From Streptomyces sp. CB01201 (lineage in GTDB: Bacteria > Actinomycetota > Actinomycetes > Streptomycetales > Streptomycetaceae), in NCBI RefSeq assembly GCF_002803085.1, contig NZ_NNBJ01000012.1, positions 206,425-270,424 of the forward strand: a DNA stretch of 64,000 bases, given 5' to 3'. The notes under the pieces were generated by a model that was not told the origin of the DNA, made no database searches, and saw only the letters and a list, made by a program, of their open reading frames with translations. The first letter of the stretch is position 1. Every line of letters begins with the position of its first letter. Below, piece by piece: positions 26,888 to 35,348 of the stretch. Both the position numbers and the translations under genes were made by a program.

Positions 26888-27080
26888 TTGTGGAGACAGA
26901 CTCCAGCGGAAGGCTTAGCTTTGTAGGAGCCGAACGTCTCGCTGATCCAGCGAATGGCGGTCGAGAGCGCAGTGCCCTTTGGCAGGCAACCCCTGCGGCC
27001 GCGCTCCCCGCCCCTTCCGGCACCTCACTGCATCCGCCGGGGCATGCCCCCGGACCCCCCAGCAGAGGAGTCGAATCCCC

Positions 27081-27209
27081 ATGGTCCAGCAGCCCGCCCG
27101 CCGAGTCCGCCACTCTTCGCGCAGCAGCGAGTCCGACCGCAAGAACGCCGCCGCCGCCCTCCAGCGTGCGCTGGACCGCAGGGACAACGGCGGCGCCACC
27201 GGGCACTGA
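27081..27209 (+). CDS. Small basic protein, 42 residues, unknown function
   Basis: The frame starts MVQQPARRVRHSSRSSESDR and ends at DNGGATGH. It is rich in Arg, Ser and Ala, with a short helix-prone part (NAAAALQRALDRR). GAGGAG lies 10 bases before the ATG. No domain is recognised. The 193 bases before it hold a GGGGCATGCCCC palindrome at about 27040-27051 and otherwise nothing clear. Confidence 0.6.
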   Translation: MVQQPARRVRHSSRSSESDRKNAAAALQRALDRRDNGGATGH

Positions 27210-27216
27210 GGCCCGG

Positions 27217-27231
27217 GTCCCGCACCGGGAC
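27217..27231. terminator. Short hairpin between small protein and phosphatase gene
   Basis: GTCCCG (27217-27222) and CGGGAC (27226-27231) form a 6-bp stem with a 3-base loop between two convergent genes. No U-tract is present. It touches the last base of the phosphatase stop codon. Confidence 0.45.
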
Positions 27232-28805
27232 TAGCGTCCGCGCTGGATCTCGAAGTGGTCGATGCGCTCGCCCGTCTCGGCGAGCGCGCTGACCTTCATC
27301 CTCGGGTGGCGGCCGGTCTCGACCTCCACCGCGAGGAACGAGTAGTTGGTGTAGCGCACCCGCGACCACTCCACGGTCTCGGTGACCTTCGCGCCGCCGT
27401 TGGCCCAGTGGTAGGTGTCCACGCTGTCGCGGTCCGCGACATGGCCCTCGTACGAGTCCGGCACCGGGAAGCTGTAGAGCGAGCGGCCCGCCGCACCGGC
27501 CGTCACGTACACGATGCCGTCGCGGGTCGGGTCGGTGCGCTCACCGATCGCGACCTTGCGGCCCACCTTGTTGCCCTTGATGGCGTCGGTGCGCTCGTAG
27601 ACGTGGTTGTGGCCGTTGATCACCAGGTCCACCTGGTGCTTCTCGAACAGCGGCACCCACGCGTCGCGCACGCCCCCCTCCGAGGCGTGCGAGTTCGTCG
27701 TGGAGAACGCGCAGTGGTGGAAGAAGACCACGATGAAGTCGACGGCGTGGTTGGCGCGCAGCTCCCCGAGCCGCTTGTCCAGCCACTTCGTCTGCTTGCC
27801 GCCGCTGATGCCGAAGTTGGCGGGGATCTCGTACGAGACGTCGTTGGCGTCGAGCGCGATCACGCCGACGTTGCCGTGCACGAAGGAGTAGACGCCGGGC
27901 TGGTTCACCGGGTCCGGACCGTTGGCCGGCAGCGACCAGCGGGCGTTCTGGCCGCCGTAGCCCTGCGGCGAGTACCAGGCCTCCATGTCGTGGTTGCCGG
28001 TCGTGACCATCCACGGCACGGTCTTGGCGACCGACTCGGTCTGCGCGAGGAACTGGTCCCAGGTGCGCGCGTCGTACTGGTCCGAGGACTGGCCCGAGCC
28101 CGACGGGTCGGCGTAGCAGATGTCGCCGGCGTGCAGGTGGAAGGACGGGTTCTGGCCCAGGATCACCTGGTCGTTGCCGAGCGCGTGGTAGCTGACGCCC
28201 TGGTCGCCGAAGGCCGTGAAGGTGAAGTTCTCGGCGTGCGCGGGGGCGGTGGTGAAGGTGCCGAGGGTGCCCAGGTTGCGGCGGTCCGCCGGGTCGAACC
28301 CGTCGTGGCCGACGCCGTAGTAGTACGTCTGGCCCGGCCGCAGCCGGTCGAGGCCGGCGTGCACGTAGAACTGCTCGGCCGCCGCGATCTTCCCGCCGTT
28401 CAGCGCGGGCGTCGTCAGATGGCGCACCTCGGCGTCGATCTTCCGGCTGAGCGACCAGGGGCTGGTGCCGATGCGGATGTAGGGCTTCTTCACCGCGAAC
28501 GGGACCTGCCAGGAGACCCGCATCTGCGTCTTGGGATCGGCGCCGTACGCGAGGTGGCGGCCGAAGGGCGCGGCCAGCGAGCCGTCCACGCCGTGCCGGG
28601 ACGTGGAGGTGAGCGCGGTCGGCGCGGCGTAGGCGGGCGAGGCCGCCCCGGCCGTGGCGAGACCCGCTCCGGCGACGGCGGCCGTGGCCGCGCCGGTCCG
28701 CAGCACACCGCGACGGCTCAGCCTGCTCCGCAGGTATTCGTGCTGCTCGGCCATGCTCATGCGCTCGGCGAGCTTGTCGGGAATGCCGAATCTGGGGATG
28801 TCCAT
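27231..28805 (-). CDS. Tat-exported purple-acid-phosphatase-like metallophosphoesterase
   Basis: 524 residues. A twin-arginine motif (SRRGVLRTGAATAAVAG) sits unusually far in, after a conserved 35-residue N-region (MDIPRFGIPDKLAERMSM). An N-terminal fibronectin-like domain is followed by the metallophosphatase core: FGDQGVS, GDICYADPSG, GNHDMEAW, FFHHCAF and NGHNHVYERT. The family hydrolyses phosphomonoesters or diesters outside the cell with a dinuclear metal site. The start follows GGAGGAC. No PHO box was found upstream. It diverges from leuB. Confidence 0.9.
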   Translation of the reverse strand: MDIPRFGIPDKLAERMSMAEQHEYLRSRLSRRGVLRTGAATAAVAGAGLATAGAASPAYAAPTALTSTSRHGVDGSLAAPFGRHLAYGADPKTQMRVSWQVPFAVKKPYIRIGTSPWSLSRKIDAEVRHLTTPALNGGKIAAAEQFYVHAGLDRLRPGQTYYYGVGHDGFDPADRRNLGTLGTFTTAPAHAENFTFTAFGDQGVSYHALGNDQVILGQNPSFHLHAGDICYADPSGSGQSSDQYDARTWDQFLAQTESVAKTVPWMVTTGNHDMEAWYSPQGYGGQNARWSLPANGPDPVNQPGVYSFVHGNVGVIALDANDVSYEIPANFGISGGKQTKWLDKRLGELRANHAVDFIVVFFHHCAFSTTNSHASEGGVRDAWVPLFEKHQVDLVINGHNHVYERTDAIKGNKVGRKVAIGERTDPTRDGIVYVTAGAAGRSLYSFPVPDSYEGHVADRDSVDTYHWANGGAKVTETVEWSRVRYTNYSFLAVEVETGRHPRMKVSALAETGERIDHFEIQRGR

Positions 28806-28934
28806 GGCCGAAAAAGTCCTCCATCGAGTCGACGCGATTCTCTCCGGCGGATGAACGCGAGGCGTACAACTGCCTACGCGATTCCCCGAGCACTTCCGGA
28901 CCGCCCGCAGGGGCGTCCACACTGTGGACATCGG

Positions 28935-28963
28935 ATGTCAATGGCTGGGACGGCGCGTAGGGT
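28935..28963 (+). promoter_or_regulatory. leuB promoter, leaderless
   Basis: ATGTCA (28935-28940), 17 bases, then TAGGGT (28958-28963). The expected transcription start falls on or next to the leuB ATG at 28970, and no ribosome site precedes that ATG. Confidence 0.55.
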
Positions 28964-28969
28964 TCCCCC

Positions 28970-30019
28970 ATGTCGGCAAGTTCTCGCAGCATCAATCTCG
29001 CAGTGATCCCCGGTGACGGCATCGGCCAGGAGGTCGTGGCCCAGGGCCTCAAGGTCCTCGCCGCCGTCCTTCCGCAGGATGTGAAGCTGGAGACCAGGGA
29101 GTTCGACTTCGGCGCCCGGCGCTACCACGCCACCGGTGAGACCCTCACCGACGCCGACGTCGAGGCCCTCAAGCAGCATGACGCGATCCTGCTCGGCGCG
29201 ATCGGCGACCCCACGGTCCCGTCCGGCGTCCTGGAGCGCGGCTTCCTGCTGAAGCTCCGCTTCCTCTTCGACCACTACGTCAACCTCCGCCCCAGCAGGC
29301 TGCTCCCCGGCGTCTCCACCCCGCTCGCCGGACAGCCCGAGATCGACTTCATCGTCGTGCGCGAGGGCACCGAGGGCCCGTACACCGGCAACGGCGGTTC
29401 CATCCGTACCGGCACGCCGCACGAGGTCGCCACCGAGGTGTCGGTCAACACCGCCTACGGTGTCGAGCGCGTGGTCCGGGACGCCTTCGCCCGCGCCCAG
29501 GCCCGTCCCCGCAAGAAGCTGACGCTGGTCCACAAGAACAACGTCCTGGCCTACGCCGGGCACCTGTGGACCAACATCTTCCACACGGTGGCCAAGGAGT
29601 TCCCCGACGTCACCACCGACTACCTGCACGTGGACGCGGCGACGATCTTCCTCGTCACCGACCCGGCGCGGTTCGACGTGATCGTCACCGACAACCTCTT
29701 CGGCGACATCATCACCGACCTCGCCGCGGCCGTCTCCGGCGGCATCGGCGTCGCCGCCTCGGGCAACATCAACCCGAGCGGCGAGTTCCCGTCGATGTTC
29801 GAGCCCGTGCACGGCTCCGCACCGGACATCGCGGGCCAGGGCAAGGCCGACCCGTCGGCCACGATCCTCTCGGTCGCCCTGCTGCTCCGCCACCTCGGAT
29901 ACGAGGCCGAGGCGGTCCGCATCGAGAGCGCCGTCTCCGCCGACCTGGCATCGCGCGGCGACTCGGTCCGCACCACGGACGAGATCGGCGACGCCCTCGC
30001 CGTAGCGGTAGCCGGCTGA
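28970..30019 (+). CDS. leuB: 3-isopropylmalate dehydrogenase
   Basis: 349 residues, the short actinobacterial type. It oxidatively decarboxylates 3-isopropylmalate to 2-oxoisocaproate with NAD+ in leucine synthesis. Motifs are the N-terminal LAVIPGDGIGQEVV, the substrate Arg region LKLRFLFDHYVNLRPSR, FIVVREGTEGPYTG, the metal Asp region TDNLFGDIITDLAAAVSGG and the NAD-binding PVHGSAPDIAGQGKADP. It probably lacks a 5' leader. A terminator follows directly. Confidence 0.96.
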   Translation: MSASSRSINLAVIPGDGIGQEVVAQGLKVLAAVLPQDVKLETREFDFGARRYHATGETLTDADVEALKQHDAILLGAIGDPTVPSGVLERGFLLKLRFLFDHYVNLRPSRLLPGVSTPLAGQPEIDFIVVREGTEGPYTGNGGSIRTGTPHEVATEVSVNTAYGVERVVRDAFARAQARPRKKLTLVHKNNVLAYAGHLWTNIFHTVAKEFPDVTTDYLHVDAATIFLVTDPARFDVIVTDNLFGDIITDLAAAVSGGIGVAASGNINPSGEFPSMFEPVHGSAPDIAGQGKADPSATILSVALLLRHLGYEAEAVRIESAVSADLASRGDSVRTTDEIGDALAVAVAG

Positions 30020-30041
30020 CCCCGCGGCACACGCACGAGAA

Positions 30042-30075
30042 GCCGCCGGGTCGCATTTCGCACCCGGCGGCTTTT
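30042..30075 (+). terminator. Rho-independent terminator after leuB
   Basis: GCCGCCGGGT (30042-30051) pairs perfectly with ACCCGGCGGC (30062-30071), with a 10-base loop, followed by TTTT (30072-30075). It lies 22 bases after the leuB stop, so ilvE needs its own promoter. Confidence 0.9.
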
Positions 30076-30151
30076 CGCATGCGGCCACCGGGTGACACCA
30101 TCAACCCCGGACCGCACATCACACCGTTATGTCCAAGGCCCAGGCAAGAGC

Positions 30152-30157
30152 GATAAT
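30152..30157 (+). promoter_or_regulatory. Possible -10 for ilvE
   Basis: GATAAT lies about 98 bases before the ilvE start and after the leuB terminator. The -35 is weak. No BCAA-rich leader peptide or terminator follows, so ilvE does not show attenuation. Confidence 0.4.
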
Positions 30158-30254
30158 CGGACCTGGGGCCGCGGCATGCGGAGCTCGGACGTCCAGTACA
30201 GGCAGCGGCGTGAGCGCGGTCCGTCACTATCCACCGGTGAAGGACACAGCACTC

Positions 30255-31340
30255 ATGACGACGCCCACGATCGAGCTCAAGCCCACCTCGCACCCGCTGT
30301 CCGACGCGGAGCGCGAGGCGATTCTGGCCAGCCCCGGTTTCGGCCGCCACTTCACCGACAACATGGTGACGGTCCGCTGGACCGAGGGCCGCGGCTGGCA
30401 CGACGCCCAGCTGGTGCCGTACGCCCCGCTGTCCATGGACCCGGCCAACATGACGCTGCACTACGCGCAGACGATCTTCGAGGGCCTGAAGGCGTACCGC
30501 CAGCCCGACGGCACGGTCGCCACCTTCCGGCCCGAGGCCAACGCCGAGCGCTTCCAGAACTCGGCCCGCCGCATCGCGATGCCCGCGCTCCCCACCGACC
30601 TCTTCATCGCCGCCTGTGACGCGCTGATCCAGCAGGACAAGGCATGGGTCCCGTCCACCGGAGAGGCCTCCCTCTACCTGCGCCCGTTCATGATCGCGAC
30701 CGAGGTCGGCCTGGGTGTGCGCCCGGCGAACGAGTACCTGTTCATCGTGATCGCCTCCCCGGCCGGCGCCTACTTCCCCGGCGGCGTGCAGCCCGTCTCG
30801 GTCTGGCTGTCCGAGGAGTACGTGCGCGCCGTCAAGGGCGGCACCGGCGCGGCCAAGACCGGCGGCAACTACGCGGCCTCCCTCGTCGCCCAGGCCGAGG
30901 CCGCCCAGCACGGCTGCGACCAGGTGGTCTGGCTCGACGCCGTCGAGCACCGCTGGATCGAGGAGATGGGCGGCATGAACCTGTACTTCGTGTACGGGAA
31001 CAAGATCGTCACGCCCGAGCTGACCGGTTCGCTGCTCCCCGGCATCACCCGTGACTCCCTCCTGAAGATCGCCCGCGACCTCGGCTACGAGGCCGTCGAG
31101 GGCCGGATCTCCACGGAGGACTGGAAGCGGGACAACGAGAACGGCACCCTGACCGAGGTGTTCGCCTGCGGCACCGCCGCGGTCATCACACCGGTCGGCT
31201 CGGTGAAGTCGGCGCGGGCCAACTGGACGCAGGGCGACGGCGAGCCGGGCGAGGTCACGATGAAGCTGCGCAAGGCGCTGCTCGACCTCCAGACCGGGGT
31301 GACCCCGGACCCGCACGGCTGGATGCACCCGCTGGGCTAG
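30255..31340 (+). CDS. ilvE: Branched-chain amino acid aminotransferase
   Basis: 361 residues. This PLP enzyme makes the last step of Val, Leu and Ile synthesis from glutamate. Visible are LHYAQTIFEGLKAYR, RPFMIATEVGLGVRP, the PLP Lys201 in AAKTGGNYAAS, the EEMGGMNLYFV strand and EVFACGTAAVITPVG. ATG 30255 follows GAAGGACA. A longer frame begins upstream but precedes the likely promoter. Confidence 0.96.
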   Translation: MTTPTIELKPTSHPLSDAEREAILASPGFGRHFTDNMVTVRWTEGRGWHDAQLVPYAPLSMDPANMTLHYAQTIFEGLKAYRQPDGTVATFRPEANAERFQNSARRIAMPALPTDLFIAACDALIQQDKAWVPSTGEASLYLRPFMIATEVGLGVRPANEYLFIVIASPAGAYFPGGVQPVSVWLSEEYVRAVKGGTGAAKTGGNYAASLVAQAEAAQHGCDQVVWLDAVEHRWIEEMGGMNLYFVYGNKIVTPELTGSLLPGITRDSLLKIARDLGYEAVEGRISTEDWKRDNENGTLTEVFACGTAAVITPVGSVKSARANWTQGDGEPGEVTMKLRKALLDLQTGVTPDPHGWMHPLG

Positions 31341-31347
31341 GCGGCAC

Positions 31348-31371
31348 TTCCGGGGGCTCGCGCCCCCGGAA
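31348..31371. terminator. Terminator between ilvE and NCS1 permease
   Basis: TTCCGGGGGC (31348-31357) pairs perfectly with GCCCCCGGAA (31362-31371), with a 4-base loop. The TT and AA ends make it symmetrical for these two convergent genes. Confidence 0.75.
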
Positions 31372-31374
31372 CGG

Positions 31375-32820
31375 CTAAACGCCGGAGGGGCTGGATGCCG
31401 GGCTGATCTCAGCCCCGGCATCCAGCCCCTCCGGCGCGTCCGCCCGGCGTGGCGTCAGGATCAGGTACGCCAGCCCTCCCACGACCCCCGATATGAGGAA
31501 GCTGCAGTCCACCCCGCCGGTCCAACTCAGCAGCGGGCCCTGGTAGTTGGGCAGGGAGACGGCCAGCAGGCCGGCGCCCGCGCCGAGCGCCCAGGCGGCC
31601 ACCGCGCGCAGGTTCCAGCCGGAGCGGTACCAGTAGATCCCGCCCCGGGAGCGGCGGTTGAAGACCTGGAGGGCGTCCGCGTCGTACACGCCGCGACAGC
31701 GCACGAAGCCGATCAGGGTGATCACGGCCCAGGGGGTGCCGATCGCCGTGAGCAGCAGGACGAACGAGGTCATCGCGGCCTGCGCGTCCCAGGCGAAGTG
31801 GCCCGCGAAGACGCACACCGTGGCGACGCCGGCCACCGCGAACGTGGCCTGGGTGCGCGAGGCGCGCGGCAGGATCGCGTCCAGGTCCAGGCCCATCGAG
31901 TAGAGCATCAGACCCGCGTTGCCCACCGAGCCGGCCGAGGCCGCGAGCAGCAGCGGCACCAGGTACCAGCCGGGCGCGGCGGCGACCAGCGGGCCCGCGT
32001 AGTCGGTGGCCGCGCGGGCCGCGTACGCCGTGAACGTGCCGAAGAGCTGCGGGATCAGCAGGCCCGCGGTCAGGCCCAGCCAGGTGGCGTGCAGGACGCG
32101 GCGCGGGCGGTGGCGGGTCGGCGAGATGTAGCGGGTGTAGTCGCCGAGCAGGGTGATGAACGCGATCGGCCCGCTGAGCCCGGCCGCGACGAGCGCGAGC
32201 AGCCAGGTCGGCCAGAACGAGCCGAGCAGATAGCCGCCCGCGTCCGGCAGCGCGGCGGTGCTGAAGTGCGGTGCGTAGGCGACGACTCCGAGGATCAGCA
32301 GGGCGGTCATGCCCACCGCGAGGATGCGGGAGAGCCGCAGCATCACGCGGTAGCCGTAGACCGCGCCGATGACGGTGGCGGCGGCGAGCAGCGCGTACAC
32401 GATCGAGTACGAGACCCCGCCGGTCGGCAGGCCGAACAGCCGGTGCAGTACGCCCGTCATCGCGTCCCCGCCGATCCACACGGTCAGGGCGGTGTAGCCG
32501 AGCGAGAGCAGCAGGCCCACGATCGAGCCCACCAGCCGTCCCCGTACGCCGAATTGGGCGCCGGAGGACGTCGACAGATTGGTCGCGGTGCGCAGTGAGA
32601 CGAGCGCGAGCGGGGCCGTCAGGAGCGTGCCGAGCGCGGTGCCGGCCGCGACCGCGCCGATCGAGGCCCACCAGCCGAGCCCGAAGGAGACCGGCAGCCA
32701 GCCGAAGACGATCACCCCGAGGCAGAGGTTCGAGCCGAGCAGGATCGACACGAGGTCGCGCGGCCCGCTGGTGCGTTCCGCCTCCGGGACCGTATCGACT
32801 CCGCGCTGTTCTATGGGCAT
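31375..32820 (-). CDS. NCS1-family nucleobase/cation symporter
   Basis: 481 residues with about 12 hydrophobic segments. It belongs to the cytosine permease/purine-cytosine NCS1 group (LLGSNLCLGVIVFGWLPVSFGLGWW, an LGDYTRYISPTRH segment after helix 6, IGTPWAVITLIGF). Transport of cytosine, uracil, allantoin or hydantoin-like compounds with Na+ or H+ is typical of the family. It diverges from the urease-like operon over 139 bases, which suggests uptake of the nitrogen compound used there. The C-terminal tail is encoded by the palindrome. Confidence 0.88.
   Translation of the reverse strand: MPIEQRGVDTVPEAERTSGPRDLVSILLGSNLCLGVIVFGWLPVSFGLGWWASIGAVAAGTALGTLLTAPLALVSLRTATNLSTSSGAQFGVRGRLVGSIVGLLLSLGYTALTVWIGGDAMTGVLHRLFGLPTGGVSYSIVYALLAAATVIGAVYGYRVMLRLSRILAVGMTALLILGVVAYAPHFSTAALPDAGGYLLGSFWPTWLLALVAAGLSGPIAFITLLGDYTRYISPTRHRPRRVLHATWLGLTAGLLIPQLFGTFTAYAARAATDYAGPLVAAAPGWYLVPLLLAASAGSVGNAGLMLYSMGLDLDAILPRASRTQATFAVAGVATVCVFAGHFAWDAQAAMTSFVLLLTAIGTPWAVITLIGFVRCRGVYDADALQVFNRRSRGGIYWYRSGWNLRAVAAWALGAGAGLLAVSLPNYQGPLLSWTGGVDCSFLISGVVGGLAYLILTPRRADAPEGLDAGAEISPASSPSGV
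31381..31435. repeat. Long palindrome inside the permease 3' end
   Basis: A perfect 22-bp inverted repeat (arms 31381-31402 and 31414-31435) has a loop that itself pairs (CTGA/TCAG). The arm GCCGGAGGGGCTGG resembles the dispersed Streptomyces element also seen at 48009-48037 (CGCCGGACGGGCTGG). It encodes the last 15 or so residues of the permease, so the element seems to have become coding. Confidence 0.75.
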
Positions 32821-32959
32821 GCCGGGGCCTCTCGCTCTGGGGTCACTCGTCGTGGAGTTTGAGTGCCGCTCAATGTGACGCACACCAAGCCATGACGTCA
32901 ATGCTTCCCGTCTGTGAAATCTCTGGTTAGAGTGACGTTCAAACAGGAGGTGTGGTGAC

Positions 32960-33655
32960 GTGCGACTGACCCCGACGGAACGTGACCGGCTGCTTTTGTT
33001 CGGTGCCGCGGAACTGGCCCGGGCCCGCAGGGCCCGGGGGCTGCGGCTGAACGTGCCGGAGGCGACCGCGCTGATCGCGGACACCGTGTGCGAGGCGGCC
33101 CGCGACGGCCGGCGGCTGGCCGAGGCCATCGAGGCGGCCCGGTCCGTGCTCGGCCCCGACGACGTGCTGCCCGGCGTGTCCGACGTGGTCACCGAGGTGC
33201 ACGTGGAGGCCGTCTTCGACGACGGCTCCCGGCTCGCGGTGGTCTCCGACCCCATCGGCGGCACGGCCGGGCGGAACGCGCCCGGCGCGCTCCTTCCCGG
33301 CGCGGGCTACCCGGAGGCGGACCCGGTGGTGCGGCTCACCGTGACCAACACGGCCACCGTGCCCGTCTCGGTCACCTCGCACTTCCACTTCTTCGAGGCC
33401 AACCCGCGGCTCGACTTCGACCGGGCCGCCGCCTACGGCATGCGGCTGTGCGTGCCCGCCGGCTCCTCGGTCAGGTTCGGGCCCGGCGAGAGCGAGGAGG
33501 TCGGCCTGGTCCCCATCGGCGGCGACCGTGTCGCGATCGGCTTCGCGGGCCTGGTCGACGGCCCCCTTGACGCGCCCGGCGCCAAGGACGAGGCCCTGCG
33601 CAGGGCCGCCGCCTGCGGATACCTCGGAACCGGCGTGCGAGAGGGAGACAAGTGA
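32960..33655 (+). CDS. Urease-like gamma/beta fusion subunit
   Basis: 231 residues. Residues 1-100 are the UreA gamma domain (MRLTPTERDRLLLFGAAELA, then RGLRLNVPEATALIAD). Residues 115-231 are the UreB beta domain (SVTSHFHFFEANPRLDFDR, AAYGMRLCVPAGSSVRF, IGFAGLVDG). The link between them is longer and more Gly/Ala-rich than in Helicobacter UreA. The GTG start follows GGAGG. The stop TGA overlaps the ureC ATG by one base, so the two are translationally coupled. Confidence 0.9.
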   Translation: MRLTPTERDRLLLFGAAELARARRARGLRLNVPEATALIADTVCEAARDGRRLAEAIEAARSVLGPDDVLPGVSDVVTEVHVEAVFDDGSRLAVVSDPIGGTAGRNAPGALLPGAGYPEADPVVRLTVTNTATVPVSVTSHFHFFEANPRLDFDRAAAYGMRLCVPAGSSVRFGPGESEEVGLVPIGGDRVAIGFAGLVDGPLDAPGAKDEALRRAAACGYLGTGVREGDK

Positions 33656-35337
33656 TGGACCCGTACGAGTACGCCTCCGTGCACGGCCCCCGCGCCGGGG
33701 ACCGGATCCGGCTCGGGGACTCCGGCCTGACCGTGCGCGTCGAGTCCGACTCGCAGGCGCCGGGTGACGAGTTCCTCGCGGGCTTCGGCAAGACGGCCCG
33801 GGACGGGCTGCATCTGAAGGCCGCCGCCGTCCGCGAGACCTGCGACGTCGTGATCAGCAACGTCGTCGTCATCGACGCGGTGCAGGGCATCCGCAAGGTG
33901 TCCATCGGCATCCGCGAGGGACGCATCTGCTCGATCGGGCGGGCCGGGAACCCGGACACGCTCGACGGCGTGGACGTGGTCGTCGGCACCGGCACCTCGA
34001 TCGTCTCCGGTGAGGGGCTGATCGCCACCGCCGGTGCCGTCGACACCCATGTGCATCTGCTGTCCCCGCGCATCATGGAGGCCTCGCTCGCGTCCGGCGT
34101 CACGACCATCATCGGGCAGGAGTTCGGCCCGGTCTGGGGTGTGGGCGTCAACTCGCCCTGGGCGCTGCGCAACGCCTTCGCCGCGTTCGATGCGTGGCCG
34201 GTCAACATCGGTTTCCTGGGCCGGGGTTCGTCCTCGGACGGGGCTCCGCTGGTGGAGGCTTTGGCGGAGGGCGGTGCGTGCGGGTTCAAGGTGCACGAGG
34301 ACATGGGTGCGCACACCCGGGCGCTGGACACGGCGTTGCGGGTGGCGGAGGAGCACGATGTGCAGGTCGCCCTGCACAGTGACGGGTTGAACGAGTGCCT
34401 GACGGTCGAGGACACCTTGAAGGTGCTGGAGGGGCGGACCATTCACGCCTTCCACATCGAGGGGTGTGGTGGTGGGCATGTGCCGAACGTGCTGAAGATG
34501 GCGGGGGTGCCGAATGTGATCGGTTCGTCCACGAATCCGACGCTGCCGTTCGGGCGGGACGCGGTCGCGGAGCACTACGGCATGATCGTCTCGGTCCATG
34601 ATCTGAAGACGGATCTGCCGGGGGACGCGGCGATGGCCCGGGACCGGATCCGGGCGGGGACGATGGGTGCCGAGGACGTGCTGCACGATCTGGGGGCGAT
34701 CGGGATCACGTCCTCGGACGCGCAGGGCATGGGCCGGGCCGGTGAGACGGTGCGGCGCACGTTCGCGATGGCCGGGAAGATGAAGGCGGAGCTGGGTCCG
34801 CTGGAGGGCGACGGGGACGGTGACGACAACGCGCGGGTCCTGCGGTACATGGCGAAGCTGACCATCAATCCCGCCATCGCGCACGGCCTCGCGCACGAGA
34901 TCGGCTCCATCGAGATCGGCAAGATGGCCGACATCGTGCTGTGGCGCCCGGCCTACTTCGGCGCCAAACCGCAGATGGTCCTCAAGTCCGGTTTCCCCGC
35001 CTGGGGCGTCACCGGCGACCCCAACGCGGCAACCGACACCTGTGAACCGCTCGTCCTGGGGCCCCTGTTCGGGGCGCACGGCGGGACCGCCGCCGAGCTG
35101 TCCGTCGCCTTCGTGGCGAAGGCCGCCCTCGACCAGGGCGGCGACCAGCTGCCCACCCGCCGCCGCCGGGTCGCGGTACGCGGCACCCGCGGCATCGGCC
35201 CCGCCGACCTGCTGCTCAACTCCCGTACCGGAGCGGTCGGCGTGGACGGCCGCACCGGACTCGTCACCCTCGACGGCGACCCGCTGCGCTCCGAACCGGC
35301 CGACTCCGTCTCCCTCAACCGCCTCTACTTCCTGTAA
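33655..35337 (+). CDS. Urease-like alpha subunit (UreC homologue) with altered active-site flap
   Basis: 560 residues. By alignment from memory to Klebsiella UreC, the nickel ligands are present: His132 and His134 (DTHVH), Lys212 (GFKVHED, carbamylated in urease), His241 (LHSDGLNE), His267 (FHIEG) and Asp355 (TSSDAQ). Catalytic His315 and Arg331 are kept. The flap motif V-C-H-H-L is S-V-H-D-L (313-317), so the flap Cys is Val, and the segment around 155-170 (QEFGPVWGVGVNSPW) differs strongly from urease. No ureD, E, F or G is in the window. Codons in about 34185-34860 end in G or T far more than on either side. It may hydrolyse urea or another ureido compound. Confidence 0.85.
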   Translation: MDPYEYASVHGPRAGDRIRLGDSGLTVRVESDSQAPGDEFLAGFGKTARDGLHLKAAAVRETCDVVISNVVVIDAVQGIRKVSIGIREGRICSIGRAGNPDTLDGVDVVVGTGTSIVSGEGLIATAGAVDTHVHLLSPRIMEASLASGVTTIIGQEFGPVWGVGVNSPWALRNAFAAFDAWPVNIGFLGRGSSSDGAPLVEALAEGGACGFKVHEDMGAHTRALDTALRVAEEHDVQVALHSDGLNECLTVEDTLKVLEGRTIHAFHIEGCGGGHVPNVLKMAGVPNVIGSSTNPTLPFGRDAVAEHYGMIVSVHDLKTDLPGDAAMARDRIRAGTMGAEDVLHDLGAIGITSSDAQGMGRAGETVRRTFAMAGKMKAELGPLEGDGDGDDNARVLRYMAKLTINPAIAHGLAHEIGSIEIGKMADIVLWRPAYFGAKPQMVLKSGFPAWGVTGDPNAATDTCEPLVLGPLFGAHGGTAAELSVAFVAKAALDQGGDQLPTRRRRVAVRGTRGIGPADLLLNSRTGAVGVDGRTGLVTLDGDPLRSEPADSVSLNRLYFL

Positions 35338-35348
35338 GGACCACGCTG

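Noticed and set aside
33655..35337. Urease-like alpha subunit as dihydroorotase or hydantoinase
   Set aside because: Length, the linked gamma/beta subunit and the GFKVHED and GGGH motifs are those of urease, not of other amidohydrolases.
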